A stretch of DNA of 64,000 nt from Alphaproteobacteria bacterium (GTDB lineage Bacteria > Pseudomonadota > Alphaproteobacteria > Bin65): the NCBI GenBank assembly GCA_022819985.1, contig JAJEGH010000023.1:124001-188000 (forward strand), read 5' to 3'. The notes under the pieces are model-generated. The model searched no databases, was not told the origin of the DNA, and saw only the letters and a program-made list of their open reading frames with translations. A program made the position numbers and the translations under genes. Positions 45,160-53,265 of this stretch are shown here, piece after piece. Numbering within the stretch: the stretch's first letter is position 1; each line of letters opens with the position of its first letter.

Positions 45160-46331
45160 GCCGCTTTTGCCCGGCTTCGCGCCAGTTCGGCGATTTCGCC
45201 GGCCGAATAGCCGAGCGACGCCAGCACGGCTTCGGTATCGGCCCCGAGCACCGGCACGTCCGTTTGCGCCGACAGGTTTTTTCCGTCGAACTCGATCGGC
45301 AGGGACGGGGTCCGGAACGGTGCGCCGTCGGCGTTGCGCGAGGGCGTCAGGCCGCCCGGCCGATTGACATGCGGATCCTCGTACATATCCTGCGGCCGGT
45401 TGATCGGCGAATAGGGAATGTTCGCACTGTCGAACAGCCGGCAGAGTCCGTCGAGCGGGCGGGCGGCCAGCGCCTCGGCGAAGCGCGGCAGGAACCCGGC
45501 CCGACCGTCGATCCGGCCCGTTTGGGATTGAAGCGCCGGATCCGCCAACAGATCGCCAAAACCGAACATGCGGCAGGCCGCCCGCCAGTGACCGTCGGTC
45601 ACGACGGCGAGAAATATCTGCCGCCCGTCCGATGTGTCGAAGACATCGTAGACCGGCCAGGAGAAATCGCGCTCCGGCATCGGCGGCGACGCCGCGCCCG
45701 ACAAATCGAAATGCACCATATGCTGCGCGACGAGGAACAGGCAGTTTTCGAACAGGCCGACACGCACTTCCTGCCCTTTACCGGTTCGCGCCCGCTCCAG
45801 AAGTGCGGCCAGAATGCCAACAACGCCGTGAATGCCGCCCATGATGTCGTTAGCGGAAGAGCCCATACGCAGCGGCCGGCCCGACGGCCCGGTCATATAG
45901 GCCATGCCGGTCGCCATCTGCACGACTTCGTCCAATGCCGGACGATGGGCGTAGGGGCCGCTGAGAAACCCCTTGTGCGCAGCGGTGATCAGGCGCGGGA
46001 ATTTTCGGCGCAGCGTGGCATGGTCGACGCCCATGCGCGCCAGAGTCTCATCGCGGAAATTCTCGACGAATACATCGGCCGTCGCCAGCAGGCGATGCAG
46101 CGCCTCCAGCCCCGCCGGCGCGGCGGTATCGATAGCGATCGACTTTTTCCCGCGATTGAAGGTCGGGAAGAACGAGGCGCCCATGCCGCCGAGAGCGCGG
46201 GTCTTGTCGCCATGCGGCGGCTCGACCTTGATCACTTCCGCACCGAGTTGCGCGAGATAAAGACCGCACGTCGGCCCCATCACCATGTGGCTGATCTCGA
46301 CGACGCGGATGTTCTCGAGCGGTCCGGCCAT
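45156..46331 (-). CDS. CaiB/BaiF family (class III) CoA-transferase
   Basis: A 391-residue interlocked-dimer CoA-transferase. VVEISHMVMGPTCGLYLAQLGAEVIKVEPP at the N-terminus, RGKKSIAID, and the catalytic Asp134 in RPALDEVVQ are characteristic. It would activate an imported acid using CoA from succinyl-CoA or another thioester. The donor and acceptor are not fixed by sequence. First gene of the operon with HMG-CoA lyase and dctPQM, divergent from the LysR gene. Confidence 0.92.
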   Translation of the reverse strand: MAGPLENIRVVEISHMVMGPTCGLYLAQLGAEVIKVEPPHGDKTRALGGMGASFFPTFNRGKKSIAIDTAAPAGLEALHRLLATADVFVENFRDETLARMGVDHATLRRKFPRLITAAHKGFLSGPYAHRPALDEVVQMATGMAYMTGPSGRPLRMGSSANDIMGGIHGVVGILAALLERARTGKGQEVRVGLFENCLFLVAQHMVHFDLSGAASPPMPERDFSWPVYDVFDTSDGRQIFLAVVTDGHWRAACRMFGFGDLLADPALQSQTGRIDGRAGFLPRFAEALAARPLDGLCRLFDSANIPYSPINRPQDMYEDPHVNRPGGLTPSRNADGAPFRTPSLPIEFDGKNLSAQTDVPVLGADTEAVLASLGYSAGEIAELARSRAKAA

Positions 46332-46403
46332 CGTGCCTTTACCCGTAAAATGCCCAACCTGCGCTTCCGAATCTAACGAGTCGCATTTTTCGGAAAAATA
46401 GAT

Positions 46404-46437
46404 AATATCGATGAATGATTTCGAATTTTTCGATATT
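46404..46437. promoter_or_regulatory. Probable LysR operator in the divergent promoter region
   Basis: A perfect 8-bp inverted repeat, AATATCGA (46404-46411) and TCGATATT (46430-46437), lies in an AT-rich stretch, with an inner TTCGAA at 46420-46425. A second symmetrical motif, TTTTTCGGAAAAA (46386-46398), is closer to the CoA-transferase gene. The layout suits a LysR tetramer controlling both directions. Confidence 0.6.
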
Positions 46438-46440
46438 GAT

Positions 46441-47367
46441 ATGAACCTGAAACAGCTGAGTTATTTCGAGGCCATCTGCGAAACCGGTTCGGTTTCGGCG
46501 GCGTCGCAGCGTTGCCGCATCGCTCAGTCGGCGCTCAGCTACCAGATCGCCAATCTGGAGGAGGAACTGGGCGTCCGGCTGTTCGAGCGCCGACCGCGGG
46601 GCATGGCGCTGACCGCAGAGGGCGACCGGTTGTACGAGCATGCCCGACGCATCTCCCAGGCCGTAGACCACGCCAAGACCGATCTGCGCGCCCTCTCCGG
46701 CGCTGTCGCCGGAGAGGTCACTGTCGGCCTCCCCTATACGGCGCTCGAAATGATCGGGCTGCAACTTGCCGAACGCGCCGCCGCTGCCTTTCCCGACATG
46801 CAGCTCTGGATCGCCGAGAGTCTGTCCAGCCAGGCGCTGAACAGTCTGAGGCGCGGCTCGGTCGATATCGCCCTGCTGTACAATCCGCCGGCGTCGACCG
46901 ACCTCCGGACCGTGCAACTGCTGACAGAGGAGATGCTGTGCATCGGCCGGCCGGAGATCGTCGGCGCCACCCGCGCTCCCATCGACTTCGACGAAGTGGC
47001 GAAGTTGCCGCAACTGCTGCTCCGGCACGGCGACGCCGCCCGGGCGATTATCGAGGATCCCGCCCTGCTGAAGCGGATCGTGCGCCAGTCGCGCATCGAG
47101 CTGATTTCGACCAACATGCTGAAGCAGGCGTTGGTCAAGGGCTTCGGCTGCGCGATCGGTCCGCGGGCAACGCTGGAAACCTTCCTGCGCGATCCGATCC
47201 TGCACGCACGGCGTATTGCCCGACCGGCCATTCGCCGCCGCCTATGCCTGGCCCGGCTTGCCGAGCAGCCGCCGGGACGGGCGGAAACGGCGGTGTCCGA
47301 CCTCGTGACCGAACTGGTTGCCGACGCCGTCGCGGACGGCCGCTGGGACGCCGTGCCGGCAACCTGA
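46441..47367 (+). CDS. LysR family transcriptional regulator
   Basis: A 308-residue regulator. The N-terminal HTH runs MNLKQLSYFEAICETGSVSAASQ with LSYQIANLEEELGVRLFER as recognition part. The effector domain begins near residue 90 (GEVTVGLPYTALEMIG). An ATG at 46411 would add ten residues and place the operator inside the gene, so 46441 is preferred. Divergent from the CoA-transferase/lyase/TRAP operon, which it probably activates in response to the imported acid or its CoA ester. Confidence 0.9.
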   Translation: MNLKQLSYFEAICETGSVSAASQRCRIAQSALSYQIANLEEELGVRLFERRPRGMALTAEGDRLYEHARRISQAVDHAKTDLRALSGAVAGEVTVGLPYTALEMIGLQLAERAAAAFPDMQLWIAESLSSQALNSLRRGSVDIALLYNPPASTDLRTVQLLTEEMLCIGRPEIVGATRAPIDFDEVAKLPQLLLRHGDAARAIIEDPALLKRIVRQSRIELISTNMLKQALVKGFGCAIGPRATLETFLRDPILHARRIARPAIRRRLCLARLAEQPPGRAETAVSDLVTELVADAVADGRWDAVPAT

Positions 47368-47409
47368 CGAAGCGGCCGCACGGCGCGGAAAATGCCGCGG
47401 TTCCGCCGC

Positions 47410-47438
47410 TTGCCGGGCTGCAGGGGGCCGGCTATATA
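47410..47438 (+). promoter_or_regulatory. Probable sigma-70 promoter for rpmI-rplT-pheS
   Basis: TTGCCG (47410-47415) and TATATA (47433-47438) are 17 bp apart. Transcription would start near 47445, giving a leader of about 160 nt before rpmI. The start would fall inside a perfect palindrome (next entry). Confidence 0.55.
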
Positions 47439-47440
47439 GC

Positions 47441-47466
47441 GCCCTCTGCATCGCATTGCAGAGGGC
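47441..47466. promoter_or_regulatory. Perfect palindrome at the presumed rpmI transcription start
   Basis: GCCCTCTGCA (47441-47450) and TGCAGAGGGC (47457-47466) pair perfectly around TCGCAT. It lies 3 bp after the -10 element. It could be an operator for a DNA-binding protein, or, if transcription starts further upstream, an RNA hairpin in the L35/L20 leader. Confidence 0.5.
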
Positions 47467-47604
47467 AGCGCTGCGGCCTCCGGGCTTGCGGCGCTTTGCT
47501 GTGGCGGCCGGGCTCTGTACGGGCATGCCTCGGGCCGCCGAACAGGACGATCCGGCGCGGCGAAAGCATCGGCTTCGGCCGCGCGCCTTCAGGAGAAGAC
47601 CGAA

Positions 47605-47805
47605 ATGCCCAAGCTGAAGACCAAAAGCTCCGTCAAGAAACGGTTCAAGTTGACCGGCAGCGGCAAGATCAAGCGCAATTTTGCGTTCCGCAGCCACAAC
47701 CTGACCAAGCGGTCCACGACGATGAAGCGGACCAACCGGGGATCGACCATTCTCGACAAGTCGAACGAGAAGGCGATCCGGCCGATGATGCCCTACGCCA
47801 AGTAA
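47605..47805 (+). CDS. rpmI: 50S ribosomal protein L35
   Basis: A 66-residue basic protein with the L35 signature [23 protein letters not shown] and a KRT-rich middle. Component of the large ribosomal subunit. The ribosome site CAGGAGA precedes the ATG. infC, often upstream in other bacteria, is not here; the LysR gene is. rplT follows after 63 bp. Confidence 0.97.
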   Translation: MPKLKTKSSVKKRFKLTGSGKIKRNFAFRSHNLTKRSTTMKRTNRGSTILDKSNEKAIRPMMPYAK

Positions 47806-47868
47806 CGGTCCATCGAGCAACGGCCGGGCGCCGGTTCCCTTCCCCTTCAGAATCAGGAGTTTCGTTTC

Positions 47869-48225
47869 ATGGCGCGAGTCAAACGGGGCGTCACCAAACA
47901 CGCCCGCCACGGCAAGATCATCAAACAGGCCAAGGGCGCGCGCGGCCGGCAGAAGAACACCTTCCGCGCGGCCAACCAGCGGGTTGAGAAGAACCTGCTG
48001 TACGCCTATCGAGACCGCAAGGTGCGCAAGCGCAGTTTCCGCAGCCTGTGGATCCAGCGCATCAACGCCGGCGTCCGCGAGCACGGCCTGACCTACAGCC
48101 AATTCGTCAACGGCCTCAACAAGGCCGGCATCGAGCTGGACCGCAAGGTGCTGGCCGATATGGCCGTGCGCGATGCCGAGGCCTTCAAGACGGTGGTCGA
48201 CGCAGCGCAGAAGGCGCTGGAATAG
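47869..48225 (+). CDS. rplT: 50S ribosomal protein L20
   Basis: A 118-residue protein: [38 protein letters not shown] and [25 protein letters not shown] are canonical L20 segments. It binds 23S rRNA early in 50S assembly, and in several bacteria represses its own operon through the mRNA leader. A good AGGAG site lies upstream. pheS follows after 54 bp. Confidence 0.97.
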   Translation: MARVKRGVTKHARHGKIIKQAKGARGRQKNTFRAANQRVEKNLLYAYRDRKVRKRSFRSLWIQRINAGVREHGLTYSQFVNGLNKAGIELDRKVLADMAVRDAEAFKTVVDAAQKALE

Positions 48226-48279
48226 CCGACCGGGCGGCGCCCGCGCCTGCTTCCCCGAAATCCTCTCCAGACCGGTCCG

Positions 48280-49368
48280 ATGAGCGATCTCGATACCCTG
48301 CGCACCGAATTGCTGGCTGCGGTTGACGCGGCGGCCGACCTGAAGGCGCTGGACGCCGCGCGGGTCGATGCACTGGGCAAGAAGGGGCGGATCACCGGAC
48401 GGATGAAAACGCTGGGCGGCCTGGACCCGGAAGCCCGCAGGGAACTCGGCCGCGCGCTCAACATTCTGAAGGACGAGATCGCCGGCGCCGTGGAAACCCG
48501 CAAGGCGGCGTTGGAAGACGCCGAACTGGACGCCCGCCTGGCCGGGGAGCGGATCGACGTCTCGCTGCCCGCGCGCTCGACGCCGATGGGCCGCATCCAT
48601 CCGATCAGCCAGACGATGGAGGAGGTCAGCGCGATTTTCGGCGACATGGGCTTCTCGGTCGTCGAGGGCCCGGACATCGAAACCGACTGGCACAATTTCA
48701 CGGCGCTGAATTTCCCGGAAGGGCATCCGGCGCGGGAAATGCAGGACACGTTCTACCTGCCGCCCAAGGACGACGGCACGAAAATGGTGCTGCGCACCCA
48801 TACGTCGCCGGTCCAGGTGCGCACGATGATGGAGCGCAAGCCGCCGATCCGGATCCTGGTGCCGGGCCGCACCTACCGAAGCGACTGGGACCAGACCCAC
48901 ACGCCGATGTTCCACCAGTTCGAGGGGCTGGTGATCGACGAGACGACCCATATGGGCCACCTGAAGGGCTGCCTGGTCGACTTCTGCAAGGCCTATTTCG
49001 AGATCGACGACGTCAAGCTGAACTTCCGCCCGTCCTTCTTTCCCTTCACCGAGCCGTCGGCCGAGGTGGACATCGCCTGCAACAAGAAGGACGGCCAGCT
49101 CCGCTTCGGCCATTTCGGCGACGGCCATGACGACTGGCTTGAGATTCTCGGCTGCGGCATGGTCCATCCGAACGTGCTGAAGAATTGCGGCCTCGACCCG
49201 GAGGTCCATCAGGGCTTCGCTTTCGGCATGGGCTGCGAGCGCGTCGCGATGCTGAAATACGGCATCCCGGACGGGCGCAGCTTCTTCGAAAACGACGTGC
49301 GCTGGATGGCGCATTACGGCTTCCTGCCGCTCGACGTGCCGACGCTGACCGGCGGCCTGTCGCAATAG
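48280..49368 (+). CDS. pheS: Phenylalanyl-tRNA synthetase alpha subunit
   Basis: A 362-residue catalytic subunit. The N-terminal coiled coil (about 1-90) is followed by [21 protein letters not shown], motif 2 with [16 protein letters not shown], and motif 3 with [17 protein letters not shown]. It works as an alpha2-beta2 tetramer with PheT. Normally pheT follows directly. Here the gene is followed by 219 bp with a repeat element and then truA on the other strand, so pheT must lie elsewhere. Confidence 0.96.
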   Translation: MSDLDTLRTELLAAVDAAADLKALDAARVDALGKKGRITGRMKTLGGLDPEARRELGRALNILKDEIAGAVETRKAALEDAELDARLAGERIDVSLPARSTPMGRIHPISQTMEEVSAIFGDMGFSVVEGPDIETDWHNFTALNFPEGHPAREMQDTFYLPPKDDGTKMVLRTHTSPVQVRTMMERKPPIRILVPGRTYRSDWDQTHTPMFHQFEGLVIDETTHMGHLKGCLVDFCKAYFEIDDVKLNFRPSFFPFTEPSAEVDIACNKKDGQLRFGHFGDGHDDWLEILGCGMVHPNVLKNCGLDPEVHQGFAFGMGCERVAMLKYGIPDGRSFFENDVRWMAHYGFLPLDVPTLTGGLSQ

Positions 49369-49392
49369 CGCCCCGCTCCCTTCGATACGCCT

Positions 49393-49511
49393 CCCTTCGA
49401 TACGCCCCGGCCTTGGCGGCCGGGGCTACTCAGGATGAGGAGGTGTTGAGGCCTTTGAGCCCCCAACAGCCTCCTCATCCCGAGTAGGCGCGTCAGCGCC
49501 GTATCGAGGGG
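49393..49511. repeat. Four-armed palindromic element between pheS and truA
   Basis: Nested inverted repeats can fold into a four-way junction. The outer stem is CCCTTCGATACG (49393-49404) with CGTATCGAGGGG (49500-49511). The central stem is CTACTCAGGATGAGGAGG (49426-49443) with CCTCCTCATCC...GAGTA (49470-49486). Two side hairpins are perfect: CCCCGGCC/GGCCGGGG (49405-49425) and GGCGC/GCGCC (49487-49500). A partial second copy lies at 56797-56826, so it is a dispersed repeat. It may also act as a terminator for both convergent genes. Confidence 0.75.
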
Positions 49512-49587
49512 CCGTATCGAGAGTCTGCCTTAAGCCTGTCGAAGAGGGGCGCCACGCCACCGCGGTTCCGGCCGGGTGGGATGCGTT

Positions 49588-50328
49588 CTAATAGACGACC
49601 CGCTCGAGATAGAGCCCGCAGGCCGGGGCGGTTGCGCCGGCCTTGCTCCGGTCGGCGGCGCGCAGGACCGTCGCCAGCCAGGTGACCGGCTTCTTGCCCT
49701 CGCCGACCGGGGCGAGCGTGCCGACGATGTTGCGCACCTGGTGATGCAGGAAGGACGGCGCGCGCAGCGCAATCTCGATCTCCTCGCCGTAGCGCGAGAC
49801 CCGGATATCCGTAAGTGTCTTGACCGGCGACTTCGCCTGGCACTCGGCGGCGCGGAAGCTCGAAAAGTCATGATGGCCGATCAGAGGCAGCGCCGCCTCG
49901 TGCATCGCCTCGGCGTCGAGCGGCCGGCCGACCTGCCAGGCTTTGCCGGCATCCAGCGTCAGCGGCGCGCGCCGGTTGACAATGCGATAGCGGTAGCGCC
50001 GCTCGACGGCCGAGAAGCGGGCGTGGAAGTTCTCGTCCACCTGCTCGGCCCCGGTCACCGCGATCGGCCGGGGCTTCAGGTGGTAGTTCAGCGCCTCCTT
50101 GATGCGGAAGGGCTCGGCGTCGCGGGCGATATCGACATGCGCGACCTGCGCCAGCGCATGGACGCCTGAATCGGTGCGGCCGGCGGCGTAGGCGACAGTG
50201 TGCTCGCCGCAGAATTTCTCCACCGCCTCCTCAAGGCATTGCTGGACGGAAAGGCCGTTGTCCTGCCTCTGCCAGCCGACGAACGGCCCGCCGTCGTATT
50301 CCAGCGTCAGCTTGAAACGCCGCGTCAC
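49588..50328 (-). CDS. truA: tRNA pseudouridine(38-40) synthase
   Basis: A 246-residue enzyme that makes pseudouridine in the anticodon stem-loop. YDGGPFVGWQRQ at the N-terminus and the catalytic Asp53 in AAGRTDSGVHALAQV are canonical, with FLHHQVRNIVGTL toward the C-terminus. The start is GTG at 50328, overlapping the fmt stop (GTGA). Last gene of def-fmt-truA. Confidence 0.96.
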   Translation of the reverse strand: MTRRFKLTLEYDGGPFVGWQRQDNGLSVQQCLEEAVEKFCGEHTVAYAAGRTDSGVHALAQVAHVDIARDAEPFRIKEALNYHLKPRPIAVTGAEQVDENFHARFSAVERRYRYRIVNRRAPLTLDAGKAWQVGRPLDAEAMHEAALPLIGHHDFSSFRAAECQAKSPVKTLTDIRVSRYGEEIEIALRAPSFLHHQVRNIVGTLAPVGEGKKPVTWLATVLRAADRSKAGATAPACGLYLERVVY

Positions 50329-51260
50329 GGCAGGACCGTCCCGGCCGGAATGGCGAAGCCGCGCAGCAGGTCGGCGGTGGCCATCGGCGCCTTGCCTTGG
50401 CGCTGGACCTGCGTCGGCCGCAGGGCGCCCTCGCCGCAGGCGACGGTCAGGCTGTCGTCGAGCACCGTTCCCGGTTCGCCGGTTCCCTCGGCGAGTTCGG
50501 CGCCCAGCACCCGGATACGCCGGCCGCCCGATTCGAAGCCCGATTCGAAAAAGGCCCCGGGCGCAGGGTCGAAGGCGCGCACGGTGCGCTCGATCTGTTT
50601 CGCCGGCCGGGACCAGTCGATCCGCGCCTCGGCCTTGCCGATCTTGCGGGCGTACGTCGCGCCCGCTCTTGGCTGGAGCCGCGGCCTCAGTTCGGCGGTG
50701 TCCGCCCCGTCCAGCCAGTCCAGCGCCTCCACGATCGCCGCCGCGCCCAGCGCCGCCAGTTCGTCGTGCAAGGAACCGCCGGTCGCCGCCGCGGCGATCG
50801 GGACCTGCCGCTGCAGGAGGATCGGGCCGGTGTCGAGGCCGGAGTCCATCTGCATGATCGTCACTCCGGTTTCCGCGTCGCCGGCCTGGATCGCGCGCTG
50901 GATCGGCGCCGCACCGCGCCAGCGCGGCAGGAGCGAGGCGTGGATGTTGAGGCAGCCGTGCACCGGCGCATCGAGGATCGCCTCCGGCAGGATCAGGCCG
51001 TAAGCGGCGACGACGGCGGCGTCCGCCTCCAGGGCCGCAAATTCCGCAACCGTGCCGGGTTCGCTGAATGACGCCGGGGTGCGCACCGGAACGCCCTGCG
51101 CCTCGGCCCAGGCGTGGACCGGCGACGGCCGCACCGCCCGGCCGCGCCCGGCCCGGCGCGGCGGTTGGACATAGACCGCGGCGATGTCGTGCCCCGCCGT
51201 GGCCAGCGCCGTCAGCGCCGTCAGCGCAAAGTCCGGCGTGCCCATGAAGATCAGGCGCAT
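50325..51260 (-). CDS. fmt: Methionyl-tRNA formyltransferase
   Basis: A 311-residue enzyme that formylates initiator Met-tRNA from 10-formyl-THF. MRLIFMGTPDFALTAL opens the Rossmann domain, NIHASLLPRWRGAAPIQRAI holds the catalytic Asn-His, and MDSGLDTGPILLQ completes the site. The C-terminal beta-barrel (about 205-311) binds tRNA. Overlaps truA by 4 bp; def lies 43 bp upstream. Confidence 0.96.
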   Translation of the reverse strand: MRLIFMGTPDFALTALTALATAGHDIAAVYVQPPRRAGRGRAVRPSPVHAWAEAQGVPVRTPASFSEPGTVAEFAALEADAAVVAAYGLILPEAILDAPVHGCLNIHASLLPRWRGAAPIQRAIQAGDAETGVTIMQMDSGLDTGPILLQRQVPIAAAATGGSLHDELAALGAAAIVEALDWLDGADTAELRPRLQPRAGATYARKIGKAEARIDWSRPAKQIERTVRAFDPAPGAFFESGFESGGRRIRVLGAELAEGTGEPGTVLDDSLTVACGEGALRPTQVQRQGKAPMATADLLRGFAIPAGTVLP

Positions 51261-51303
51261 GGCGGTTTCCGGGGGTCGGGCCGATGCGGCCGGGCCGCAG
51301 ATG

Positions 51304-51834
51304 TCACGCGGGCGCCGCCTCTTTCGCGGCGAGCTTCTTCTCCTTCAGCAGCTTGCGCAGGATCATGTTGCGCTTGAGCGCGCTGATGCGGTCGATGAAC
51401 AGGATGCCGTCCAGATGGTCGATCTCGTGCTGGACGCAGGTGGCCAGCATGCCGTCGGCCTCCAGCTCGCGGAGTTCGTTGTCCCGGTCCAGATAGCGCA
51501 CCCGGACCTCGGCCGGGCGCACGACGTCGGCATAGTGTTCCGGAACGCTCAGGCAGCCCTCCTCATGGGTGTTGTCATGATCCGAGACCCAGACGATTTC
51601 CGGGTTGGCGAGCGCGAACGGCGCCGGGGGGCCGTCCTTCTCCGACACATCGACCACGATCACCCGTTTGAGCACACCGACCTGCGGCGCGGCGAGGCCG
51701 ATGCCCGGCGCGGCGTACATGGTCTCCAGCATGTCGTCCATGAGCCTGCGCACGCTGGCGTCGACCCGCTCGACGGGCTTCGATTTCTTCTTCAGGCGCG
51801 GGTCGGGCGCGGTCAGGATTGGCAGCAGCGCCAT
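51304..51834 (-). CDS. def: Peptide deformylase
   Basis: A 176-residue metalloenzyme that removes formyl groups from new proteins. All three motifs are present: GIGLAAPQVG (residues 44-53), EGCLSVPE with ligand Cys94, and QHEIDHLDG with His136 and His140. The C-terminal tail is Lys-rich. First gene of def-fmt-truA, divergent from rmuC across 206 bp. Confidence 0.97.
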   Translation of the reverse strand: MALLPILTAPDPRLKKKSKPVERVDASVRRLMDDMLETMYAAPGIGLAAPQVGVLKRVIVVDVSEKDGPPAPFALANPEIVWVSDHDNTHEEGCLSVPEHYADVVRPAEVRVRYLDRDNELRELEADGMLATCVQHEIDHLDGILFIDRISALKRNMILRKLLKEKKLAAKEAAPA

Positions 51835-52040
51835 GGCGGTTTCACCCCGGAAAGGACCGGTTTCAAGGGCTTTTCGTCGGTTTGCAGATAGGGCCGGCGG
51901 CCGGAAAGGTCAACGAAGCGGCGCGTCGCGCGGGCCGGCGCCCGATGCCCCGGCCGCCGCCGGGAATCGCCCGGAACCGCGCCGGTTTCCGCAAGAATAG
52001 TCATGGCCGCCGCACGGGCTTGTGATAGGAAGGCCGCGCC

Positions 52041-53132
52041 ATGACCGGACTGGATGCCAACACCCTGATCGTGCTGGGCGCGGTGGCCGTACTCGCGGTG
52101 CTTGTGCTGTTCGTCACCTTCCGGAGCGCGCGCGGCCAGACCGAGATCAACACACGCCTCAGCGGCCTGGCCGAACGGCAGGACGGCATCCGCGATTCGC
52201 TGAATGCCCGCCTGCAGGACCAGGAGCGGGCGATTTCCGAACGGCTGGAGGGCGTGACGCGGCGGGTCGGCGCCAGCCTCGAAAGCAGCACGGAAAAGAC
52301 CGGCGAATCGCTTCAGAAGATCCGCGAGCGGCTGGCCGTGATGGACCAGGCGCAGAAGAAGATCACCGACCTGTCGGAGCAGATGGTCGGCCTGGAGAAT
52401 ATCCTCGCCAACAAGCAGGCGCGCGGCGCATTCGGCGAAATCCAGTTGCGCGATCTGGTCGAGACGCTGATGCCGCCCGGCGCCTTCGCCTTCCAGGAAA
52501 CGCTCGGCAACGGCAAGCGGGCCGACTGCCTGCTCCGCCTGCCGAACCCGCCCGGCCCGATCGCGATCGACGCCAAGTTTCCGCTGGAAAGCTGGCAGCG
52601 CCTGCAGAATGCGACCGACGAGCGGGAGCGGATCGAAGCCGGCCGCCGGTTCAGCGCCGATGTCCTCAAACATGTCCGCGATATCCGGGAGAAGTATATC
52701 GTGCCCGGCGAGACCGGGGACGCGGCGCTGATGTTCTTGCCGTCGGAAAGCGTCTATGCCGAGCTGCACGCCAACCACGCCAACGCGGTCGAACAGAGCT
52801 TCCGGGAGAAGGTCTACATCGTCTCGCCGACAACGCTGTGGGCGACGCTCAACACGGTGCGCGCCGTGTTCCGCGACGTCCGGATGCGCGAGCAGGCCCA
52901 CCTGATCCAGAAGGAGGTCGAGACCATGATGGCCGATGTCGGCCGGCTCGACGACAGGGTCGGCAAGCTCGCCTCCCATTTCGACCAGGCGCGGCGCGAC
53001 ATCGAGCAGATCCAGACCTCGTCCCGCAAGATTTCCAGCCGCGGCGAGAAGATATCCGAGCTGGACCTGGAAGAGGACGGCGGCGCGCCGGGGAAGGCGC
53101 CCGGCACACTCCAGGCCCCGCCGGCGGAATAA
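52041..53132 (+). CDS. rmuC: RmuC family DNA recombination protein
   Basis: A 363-residue protein. A single N-terminal membrane helix (about 8-26) is followed by a coiled coil (about 35-120) and the RmuC nuclease-like domain, with ARGAFGEIQLRDLVE, AIDAKFPLESW and MFLPSESVYAELHA. RmuC limits inversions at short inverted repeats in E. coli. The C-terminus ends in an acidic, Gly/Pro-rich tail. Stands alone between def and an acyl-CoA dehydrogenase. Confidence 0.93.
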   Translation: MTGLDANTLIVLGAVAVLAVLVLFVTFRSARGQTEINTRLSGLAERQDGIRDSLNARLQDQERAISERLEGVTRRVGASLESSTEKTGESLQKIRERLAVMDQAQKKITDLSEQMVGLENILANKQARGAFGEIQLRDLVETLMPPGAFAFQETLGNGKRADCLLRLPNPPGPIAIDAKFPLESWQRLQNATDERERIEAGRRFSADVLKHVRDIREKYIVPGETGDAALMFLPSESVYAELHANHANAVEQSFREKVYIVSPTTLWATLNTVRAVFRDVRMREQAHLIQKEVETMMADVGRLDDRVGKLASHFDQARRDIEQIQTSSRKISSRGEKISELDLEEDGGAPGKAPGTLQAPPAE

Positions 53133-53265
53133 CGCCCTGGTTTCCATTCCCGCCGCCGTTCCGGCCGGAGCGGACGGCAGGGTCGCAGCGCCGGCAAATC
53201 CCTCCTGCGAGGCGCCGGAACGGCGGCTTGCTAACGGCGGCGGACCTGCATACCTTCGCCGCCCC

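Noticed and set aside
47467-47604. Classical L20 leader pseudoknot before rpmI
   Set aside because: Apart from the palindrome at 47441 I could not see the two L20-binding helices; not claimed.
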